DNA of 25,000 nt from Chromera velia (taxonomy: Eukaryota > Sar > Chromeraceae): the NCBI GenBank assembly GCA_018398765.1, contig JAHBMJ010001761.1:1-25000 (forward strand), read 5' to 3'. Shown one piece after another: positions 10,190 through 18,502 of this stretch; the first letter of the stretch is position 1; the number at the start of each line of letters is the position of its first letter. The notes under the pieces are model-generated. The model ran no database searches and was not told the origin of the DNA. It was given only the letters and a program-made list of their open reading frames with translations. A program made the translations under genes and the position numbers.

Positions 10190-10655
10190 ACGAAAGAATC
10201 ATTGTGTGCCGATGTATGTTTTCCGTCCTTTTTCGTCCGAATTTTTTTTCTCTTTTGTTGTTTTCGTGCGCGTCACACTCCCTCTGACCGAGCGTGGACG
10301 CGGCCTTGAAGGGGGAGGGGGCATGTATACTGGGTGTACAGTGAAGTGCCTGCGTGAAGCCTACGATGAAGGGAGTGTGCGTGAGGGTCAAAGGAGTTGG
10401 AGGGATTTGTATAGATTTGATGAAGTACAAAAAAAAAGAAAAAAAAAGAAAAAGAAAGAAAGGGGAACTTCAAGAGAAGAACAAAGAAGAGAAGAGAGAA
10501 TAAAAGAAGTGACGATGATGGATCAAGTGAGTGCATGAGAAAATCGTTTGTTTTGCGTTTTCTTTGGACCCGGTTGCACGCTCTTTCGGTTCAAAAGCAA
10601 TGATTTGAGGAACTTACATAGCCAGCATGGACGTGGCTTCAAGGAAGAGGTGGCA
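10190..10655. other. 3' internal non-coding part of the LTR element
   Basis: There is no supported frame. The stretch includes a T-rich patch (10240-10262) and an A/G tract at 10429-10512 rich in AAAGAAA, then sequence leading to the weak purine tract before the 3' LTR. The 134-codon frame across it is Lys/Glu low complexity and looks non-coding. Confidence 0.5.
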
Positions 10656-10913
10656 CGTAACGTGGTGAGGCCTTCAATCCGCGCCACGACACGCAAATCG
10701 TATGTCAGGATTATATGAAGTGTGCACATTCCGAGCAACCTCGTACATGCAATTAAGGGAATTGCAATTAGGTCATACGCATGCATGCAGTCAATCGTGA
10801 GTCAAGCTTTCGTATGTCAATAACAGTCTCTAGAAGCAGAACCCTTGTATGACAGACCTTGTAAGTGTGTGTCTCCAAGCTACGTCTTAGCTGAGGCACC
10901 ACATAATGTTAGG
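10656..10913 (+). repeat. 3' LTR (258 bp)
   Basis: This is the mate of 7996-8253, about 95% identical with 13 transitions and no gaps. It ends TTAGG and is followed directly by the CTCAG duplication and then by the 9-bp satellite. Confidence 0.9.
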
Positions 10914-10918
10914 CTCAG
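10914..10918 (+). repeat. Target-site duplication CTCAG, right copy
   Basis: This is a perfect copy of 7991-7995, directly after the 3' LTR. Confidence 0.85.
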
Positions 10919-12010
10919 CATTCTCTACATTCTGTATAATCTCTGCATTCTCAGCATTCTCTGCATTCTCCGCAATCTCTGCATTCTCTGCGATCCTTGT
11001 ATTCTCTGCATTCTCTGCAATCTCTACATTCTCTGCAATCTCTGCATTCCCTACAATCTTTGCAATCTCTGTGTTCTCTGCATTCTTTACGTTCTCTCCA
11101 TTCTCTGCAACCTCTGTACTCCCTGCATTCTCTGCAACCTCTGTATTCTCTACACTCACTGCATTCTCCGCAATTTCTGCATTCTCTGCATTTTCTGTAT
11201 TCTCTGCAATCTCTGCATTTTCTATAATCTACGCAATCGCTGCATTCACTGCAGTCTCTGCAATCTCTGTGTTCTCTGTATTCTTTGCGTTCTCTCCATT
11301 CTCTGCAACCTCTATAATCCCTGCATTCTCTGCAATCTCTATATTCTCTGTATTCTCCGCACTCTCTACATTCTCTGCAATCTCTGCATTTTCTGCATTC
11401 TCTATACTCTTTGCACAATCCGCCATCCCTGCACTCTTTGCATTCTCTGCAACCTCTGCAATCTCTGCATTGTCTGCAGTCTCTGCATTTTCTCCAAATC
11501 TTTGAATCTCTGCATTGTCTGCATCCTTTGCGTTCTCTGCATTCTCTCAGATGCATTCTCTGCAATTTCTGTAATATCTGTAAACTCTGTATTCTCTTCA
11601 GTCTCCATATTCTCTGCATTCTCTGTAATCCCTGCCTTCTCTGCAGCGCTCTACAGTCTCTGCAATCGCTGCATTCTCTGCAATTCCTGCATTCTCTGCA
11701 ATTGCTACATTTTCTGCAATCTCTGCATTCTCTGCACTCTCTGCAGTCTCCGCATTCTCTGTATTCTCTGCACTCTCTGTATTCTCTGCACTCTCTGCAT
11801 TCTCCACTATCTCTGCAATCTCTGCATCCTCTGCCATCTTTGTCTTCTCTTCAGTCTCTGCAATCTCTGCAGTCGCTGTATTCTCTGCAATCTCTACATT
11901 TTCTGCACTCTCTGTCTCCGCATTCTCTGTAAACTCTGCATTCTCTGCAGTCTCCGCATTCTCTGCAATCTCTGCATTCTGTGCAATCTTTGCATTCTTT
12001 GCATTCTCTG
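10919..12010 (+). repeat. 9-bp tandem array, right part
   Basis: About 1.1 kb of TCTCTGCAT/A-type 9-mers, roughly 120 units, form the continuation of 7685-7990. Plus frames read as Cys-Ile-Leu, Ser-Ala-Phe or Leu-His-Ser repeats. Minus frames read as Glu-Asn-Ala, Arg-Met-Gln or Glu-Cys-Arg repeats. The 414-codon plus frame at 10845-12089 and the minus frames of up to 222 codons are products of this periodicity; there is no start context or non-repetitive domain to support a gene. Confidence 0.92.
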
Positions 12011-13455
12011 CCAACTGATAGCAGCCCTCGAAGACCGTACACACACCGGGCCCCTTCTGACAGGTGTGACAACGAGTCAAACTAGCTGACAGTAGCACTC
12101 ACAGTTTGCATAAATACCCATCACACAGATCAAAAAAAAGCCACAACGACTGAAAGCGGCAATTAACCCCTGCACGAACATTTATTCGACGGATGAGACA
12201 AAAGCTAACCCAACTGAAAGCCGTACTCACGCCGTCGGACTGCACAAGCACTCATCCGACAGATGAGATAACAAGCTAACCCAACTGAACGTAGCCCTCA
12301 CCGACTGCACGAACACCCCACTGACAGATCAGAGAATAAACCAACCCAACTGAGGGCAGCTCTGACAGTCTGAGATTGCACAGACCTTCATTTGACAGAT
12401 GAGACATAAAGCCAAACTAACTAAGGGCAGCCCTGACACACTGTACAAACACTCATCCTCCAGATGACAGAGAAAGCCAAATTGACTGAAAGCAGCACCC
12501 ACAGACTGTACGATCCCTCATCGGATACCTGAGACTATAAGCCGACCTTGCTGACAGCAGCCCTAATGGACTGCCCAAACACTCACTCGACGGATGAAAC
12601 AAAGGCTAATCCAACTGAAAGCGGCACTCCCGGCCTGCATGAACACTCATCCGACCGATGAGACCAAAGCCAATCCAACCGCACGCAGCACTCACGGCCT
12701 CGACGAATTCTTATCTGATGGATGGGACAGAAAGCTAATCCAACCAAAGCTGCACTCACAGCTTACATGAACTCTCGTATGACAAATGCGATAACAAGCC
12801 CCTCCAACTGAGAGTAGCCCTCACTGACTGCACGAGTTCTTATCCGACGGATGAGACAATAAGCTAAACCAAATGACTCAGCACTCACAGACTGCATGAG
12901 CGCCCCTCCAACAGATGACGCACCAAGCCAAACCAACTGAAAACAGCACCCGCGGCAGACTGCATGGACTCTTACCCGACAGATGGAACAACAAAGCCTT
13001 GGCATTCCGCATATCTGAGAGCAACCCTAACAGACTACCTAGCACACTACACGATCCATCATCTGACAGATAACACAACAGGCCAAGTCAACTGGGAGCA
13101 ACACTCATCAACTACATGAACACTTGTCCAACAGATGAGACAACGAGTCAAACCAGCTGAATGCAAGACTCACAATCTGCGTAAATAGCGCTCATACAGA
13201 TGAAAAAACATGCTAAAACCATTGAAAACAGCCCTAACAGACTGCAAATACATTCATCCCACAGATGAGACAAAAAGTCACTCCGAGAGAGGGCACCATA
13301 CGAACACTCACCCTACGGATGACATACACAGCCAGTCCTACTGACCGCGGCACTCCTGGATGCTTGTGGACTGCACGAGCACTCATCCGACCGATGAGAC
13401 AGCATGCTACACCAACTGAAAACACTACTCATGGACTGTATGACCTCTCATCCTG
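12011..13455 (+). repeat. About 65-bp minisatellite, right array
   Basis: This is the same family as 3130-3865 and 6571-7680, with a subfamily centre GACAGATGAGACAA in place of GACAGATGGGAAAAC. The CTGCAT block recurs at about 12571, 12635 and 12699, giving 64 bp. The first unit starts part-way (CCAACTGATAGCAG), fitting the break at the end of the middle array, so the 9-bp array interrupts one original 65-bp array. Confidence 0.85.
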
Positions 13456-13976
13456 CCGACGCACGTCACTACTGCTTCGCAGGTTCCTGGAGCCTCACCA
13501 AGCCCGGGGGGAACAACGCCACATACGGCCACCTAACGCCCTCTACATACGACTCCCCTTGTTTGCTAACCTCGGCCTCTCTCTGCGCCTCAATCAAGTC
13601 GCCCTGTGTCGCTGCTGACCTAGCAGCTGGCTACCCTTGCTCTGCGGGTGCACCATTCTGCTCTGGTCTTAGTACCACGCGTTGCTTTGTAACCGCCGTC
13701 TCTGCCGGACATTCCCCTTCTAGCAACCTTCTAGCTGCCTTGCAGCTCTCGCCAACTGTAGGCCTTTCTTTCAACTGTGCGCAGCAGACTCTGCCCTCCA
13801 GTTTCATTTGGCCCAAGGCCACGCCAAACAGGAAAAAATCACGCCCGCGGCGTCTTGCAGTCCATTCGAGTCTTCCGTCCTTTCCAAACCATAAGACAAC
13901 GTTGCAACGGCCTTGCCCCTTCTCGGCAATGGACTGCTGCCCCTCTGGGCTCCACCTCGCTCTGCTAGGCTGCTAG
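13404..13976 (+). CDS. Uncharacterised open frame, 190 codons, doubtful
   Basis: I do not recognise it. The frame opens in the last satellite unit and continues into unique sequence as a Ser/Leu/Ala/Cys-rich protein with a short basic stretch (PNRKKSRPRR). It has no domain motif, no clear signal peptide and no neighbour that suggests a role. A second frame of 117 codons overlaps it at 13265-13618. Composition resembles translated C-rich non-coding DNA. It could include a real exon, but the sequence does not decide this. Confidence 0.15.
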   Translation: MLHQLKTLLMDCMTSHPADARHYCFAGSWSLTKPGGNNATYGHLTPSTYDSPCLLTSASLCASIKSPCVAADLAAGYPCSAGAPFCSGLSTTRCFVTAVSAGHSPSSNLLAALQLSPTVGLSFNCAQQTLPSSFIWPKATPNRKKSRPRRLAVHSSLPSFPNHKTTLQRPCPFSAMDCCPSGLHLALLGC

Positions 13977-15340
13977 TTCAGATTTTGGCATAAGCTTAGG
14001 AATTCTTAATAATAAATAGAGTCTTTCTGTATGGGTGTGATAAAATTGCCCGACTGGGTGCTTGCGTGTACTCCATGTGCTGACGCGCACTGAGCTGTTT
14101 GACCGTCTATGCCAATTCGTACCCATGCATGCGTCTCCTTTTCGTTTCATCTTTCTGTGGCCTCCTGTTACCAAATTTGAGTATGTTTGTGGTTAGAAAG
14201 TTGAAAAAGAAGACCAGAAACATCACCTTGAATATTATTTCAGGTGAGACCACGCCTTGGTTTGACTTTTTGGGCAAAAAAATGATGCAGAAAATGTAGT
14301 ATGAGTCAGATGTGTGGGCTGAGAAGCAAGGGAGAATGACTTTTTTCAATTTGTGTCTTCAATCCAGATCCTTGCAGCAGGCTCTATCTGGCTTGTGCTG
14401 CTTTCTGGATCTTTTTGCAACCGTTTCCATCTTTCTGTGCTTGGTGAGAAGCTTAGATGAAAATATGACTTGCGTCTTCATGTGCCTTTCTGTGCTTTTG
14501 TTTCTTCCTCACCTATGCATGCGCCTCTCTGTCTGCAGGCATCCAACTTGTCAGACTGTCAGTCTTCCTATTGACTGGCAGCTGCTGACTGCCAATGGGT
14601 TAGGCATACGAATGTTCATGCCTAGGCAAAACGAATGCAGAAAGAAAACGCGGTTGTCCAGGGTTAAACTTAGGGTGAAAAGTGTCCGGACGGCTCAAAA
14701 CATGCATTTTTCTATATTTATTATTGAGATTTCCCAAGTGTTGTGCATCTTTCAAAAGGTAGCTGGGGTTGAGCCTCAAACTTCTGTGTTTCAATGCATC
14801 TGGGAGGGAATATTCGTTTACAGATTCCTATGGTTTGCTGGGCTTTCTCTTATATATGTGAAAATGTATTTTGTCTGCTTTCCTCAGTTTTCTGGCCTTC
14901 CTCCCCCCTTCCTGCTGTGCATCCCCCCTCCCTTCTTTTGAAGGGCTTTTTTTTTTTCGTAGTTTGGCTGACACCCCGTCCCCCTCCATATATGCACGAC
15001 CAGGACACAAAGCAGATTCCTTTTCTTTGCGGTGAGTCCTCTTGTTTTACTTTAAATAACTGTGCGTGGGTCTGAAGACCAGAATGAACGGTAGCTGGTT
15101 GCCTCGGGGAGGAACTGAATGGCTGATTGTGAGATAACGATGGGGCAAAAGAGGACGTCTCTCTTTTTTTTTCATATGTTTCACTTAATCAATCACCTGC
15201 CTGCTTGATGTGCTCGGACGGCTGCTGTACGCTCTGCCAGCGGCGGCAGACTCTGCTTGGTGAGAGCGGGCACGTCAATGATGGCTCACCGCGCTTCTCA
15301 TTTCTTTCGCTCCGGACTAGACCACATCCATGAACCGCAA
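13977..15340. other. Unassigned intergenic or intronic sequence
   Basis: No gene can be supported. A 209-codon plus frame at 14312-14941 is rich in Phe, Leu and Cys. It crosses several T-rich stretches ending in AG (for example TATTTCAG near 14243 and CTGCAG near 14538) of the kind seen in the transporter's introns, so it may run through intron-like sequence of an unrecognised gene. No domain appears in any frame. T-rich runs occur at 14947-14959 and 15163-15171. Confidence 0.4.
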
Positions 15341-15739
15341 GCGTTCTTCTGTCTACCCCGATAGTTTTACCCCCTTGGACCCTGAGCCACCATCATGCCT
15401 GACGCGCTGTCAATTGCGCCGTCTTCGACGTGGCTCGGTCCCAGCATCTGACAGACTTGGACGTATTCTTTTATCTACTGTTTCTGCTCCTCATGGCGTT
15501 CTTGGTTCGGCAGCCGTTTTATATTCTGTCAGCCGTCTCGTGTTCTACTTTTTTCCGGGATGTCTATAAAAGCGAATTTCTCATGCGGCGCCGCGCGCTT
15601 GGGCGACGCCCTTCTCTATACTTTTATCAAATGCCCCAGCGGCTTGCGCTCTTACTGCATTGCAGCGCTTAGTTCCAGCTGAACCTGTATTCTCGCTCCG
15701 TTGTCTGTTTTGGTATGGCTCCGCGAGAATTCACACTTC
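15341..15739 (+). repeat. 400-bp dispersed repeat, copy B
   Basis: This is the second copy of 2059-2463, in direct orientation, without the 6-base CAAATT. It carries more C and G at the variable sites than copy A, so it looks closer to the ancestral state if C-to-T changes drove the divergence. It ends about 320 bp before the transporter start codon and keeps the TATA-like CTATAAAA, so it could contribute promoter sequence. That is inference. Confidence 0.8.
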
Positions 15740-16060
15740 CGCTCCCTCTGAGTCCCTCACAGATGTGTATGTACTATATACCCAATCTGCACCGACAATG
15801 TACACATTGCAATGGGTCGACTTTCTTACTCATCGCCAGAGAAGGGCAAGGTCATCTTTCGAGACCTGGGGGTTCTCGTGAACAAGTCTTGCACCTGTTG
15901 CTTGAAGATCAGTATCTGAATTTTGGGGTGTTCGGTGTTGTTTGTCTTTTTTCCTACTGTCGCCCTCTGCTTCTCAGCCACCCTTGAATTCTTCTTTTCA
16001 TCACTTTGTACACATAGCATTTAGGTTGGCGTAGTCGAATTCCAGTCAGAAGATTGCAAA
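15740..16060 (+). promoter_or_regulatory. Upstream region of the transporter gene
   Basis: This is non-repetitive sequence between the dispersed repeat and the transporter ATG. The transporter frame has a stop at 16022-16024, and CAG/AG acceptors near 16045-16050 would allow an extra upstream exon. No certain TATA box or transcription start was seen; TACTATATA near 15771 is the only TATA-like string. Confidence 0.3.
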
Positions 16061-18465
16061 ATGAATTTTACAATTGCTTTCGCAGTAGCTTTGGCGTGCT
16101 TGTCTGAGATGCTTCTCGGATACGACATTGGTATCATGTCTGGTCAGTTCGTCTTGTCAGCCTGTCTGACGTGCAAATTGAGAATAGGCGGATCGAAGGA
16201 TTCGGCAAAAGACTTGGTGTTCTGATCAGGATACAAGCTGTTCGCAGATGTGAATTCTTTCAATCTTTCTTCTTCTCCCTCCCTTTGCGTTTCACTGCGG
16301 CGTCTCCTCCTGTTCACCAAGGCTTTGGACCTTCTCCACCCCCCCTGACCCTTTTTCCTGCCGTCATCCTTTATCCCTTCTCTATTCAGTGTGTCATCAT
16401 TGTCACCCGCCGTGTTCAATTCGTTGTTTTCGGCCAGAGAATCCCATGTGAAGCACTTCAGCAACCCCGGTTCTCGCTGTCCTAATGACGACTGCAGGTG
16501 CGATGGTTTTCGTGTCGGAATTCTTTCAGTTGAACGATTTCCAGACGGAGCTCGCGGTCGGTGTAACGAATCTGGTGGCCACTGTCGGAGCGCTGGGGTC
16601 GGGTCTCCTGGCTGACCGTCTCGGCAGAAGGGCGATGATGCTGATTAGCGCGGTGTTCTTCCTCGTCGGTGCGATCATGCTTGCTGGTGCCTGGTCCTTC
16701 TGGATTTTCTTCCTTGGGAGGATGGTCATGGGAGTGGGCGTGGGAGGAGGACTGACAATACCCCCATTGTCAGCTTGCTGGCCGTCCCACGTTTTTTGTC
16801 TCTTTTGTGACGTGCTCTTCGACTTTTCCTGTTTTCGATTGACAACGACAACTTTGGAGGGCTGGATCATTTTTTTCCTGTTGAAGTCATTGAGTCATTC
16901 TTGGAACACCAGACCACCACCGAGAAGTCTAGCAAAGAAGATCTCCTGGATGTGTGGCAACACCAGCCAGGGGGAAACAAAATCTTCTTAGAAGTTTCTT
17001 CTTTTCCAGTTTGTGCAACTTTTGGCTTGGAGCTGTTTGTCACTGGCGATTTGTGTTCTTCAGTATTCTTCCACCCCTTTTTTCCGCCCTACCCTTTCTT
17101 TCCTTTCTCTTCTGTCACTCCCGTCTGCTTTTGGTCTGTAGGTGAGCGTGAATGGCCGTCTAGGTGGATTGGTGGATGGACGGGCCCTGTTGACTTGTGA
17201 GTCACTCACTCACTCACACACTCTCTCACGAACTGACTGCAGGTACGTGGCTGAGGTTTCGCCTCCCAAATCAAGAGGCGCCCTCTCGACGCTCACTGAA
17301 TTTTTCCTGGCCCTTGGCGTGCTTCTCGGGTGAGCGAGTGGGTGTGTGTGGTTATCTTCGGAACTGTTTTTCTTTTTGCCCTTGTATCTATATCTCCCCG
17401 TTTGAACGTGTGCCCATCCGTTTGCGTGAAAAAAGACAGACGAGCAGGCAGGCAGGAAAGCAGGCGGAAAGACAGACACGCACATGGACAGAAAGAAAAA
17501 TATACAGAGGAAAGGACAGGTGGAAAGAAAGAAACGAAGGAAAGAAGCAGGTAAGGGACGCACGGAGTCGGAAAAGAGGAAGAGTGAGGGAGGAAAAGGT
17601 GATTTTTTAAAACATTTTCTTTACTCCTCTGTCACTCTGGGTTTCTGTCTTGCCCTTTCAAAATGTCTTGTGTCTTCGTGCCTGCCTATGGGGGCCATCG
17701 AATTTCCTTTCTTTTCCTCTCTCCATTCAGAAAGAGGCGTTTCTGCTCACTTTGCATCTGCTTCTTGCACTCTTGCCATTATTCCCTCGTTAATTTTTTC
17801 TCTTTCTTCGTAACTTCTGAATTCTTGCAGGTACCTTGCAGCCGCACTTCTGCAGCCGTTCCCAAAGGAATACAATTGGAGGGTCATGCTCGGCCTCGGG
17901 TGTGCCCCTCCGACTTTTGTGCTCATAGGTCGGTGTGAAGGCGTGAGTGCAGTCGATCGGAGAATATTGAATTCTGAGAAGTGAAAAAGGGCATTCGGGT
18001 TTTCATAGGTTATGATGCGTAAAGTTGAGTGCGCTGATAGCACAGGTTTGTCGATAGCTCGGCGAGTCGTCTTGCTTGTGGTCGTTCGTTTGTTTCCTCC
18101 TTCCTTTTGTCCTCTCTCTCCCGCCTGTCCCCCCTCTCTCTCTGTCTTTCTCGTTTGCTTCTTGCGTTCCATTATTCGTGCATCTACCCGACTGTCTCCT
18201 TCTTTTTGTTCTGCTGCTTCCCCGTCTACCAGCCGGCCTGTTTTAATGCATGGACGGTGAGATGGATGCTGGCTGAGTGGATGGATGGATGGATGAATGG
18301 ATGGATGAATGAATGGATGAATGCAGGTTTGATCTGGCTTCCTGAGTCCCCTCGCTGGCTTCTGATGGTGGGGAGGAAGGATGAAGCTCGGTCTGTGCTC
18401 AGACAGATCTGCACAGACGAGGCGGAAGCAGATGCGGTCCGTTCGAAGAGAAGCGAAAGGAAGGG

Positions 18466-18502
<37 letters not shown>

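Larger units (their letters stand above)
7996..10913 (+). mobile_element. Non-autonomous LTR retrotransposon (2.9 kb)
   Basis: Two 258-bp direct repeats (7996-8253 and 10656-10913) enclose 2402 bp. A primer binding site complementary to initiator tRNA-Met follows the 5' LTR, a modest purine stretch (AAGGAAGAGG, 10641-10650) precedes the 3' LTR, and CTCAG is duplicated at both outer edges. The LTRs begin CGTAACG and end CGTTAGG (GTTAGG in the 3' copy), a short imperfect inverted terminus instead of the usual TG...CA. No reverse transcriptase, integrase or protease motif occurs inside, so movement would have needed enzymes from another element. The LTRs differ at 13 sites, all transitions, so the insertion is not recent. 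It landed inside the 9-bp satellite. Confidence 0.9.

Noticed and set aside
10845-12089. 414-codon plus-strand frame rich in Cys, Ile and Leu
   Set aside because: It is almost wholly made of the 9-bp satellite, which is open in every frame. It has no non-repetitive domain and starts inside the 3' LTR.
3130-13455. Possible CRISPR-like array
   Set aside because: Units are degenerate and directly adjacent, with no unique spacers, and the surrounding gene structure is eukaryotic.
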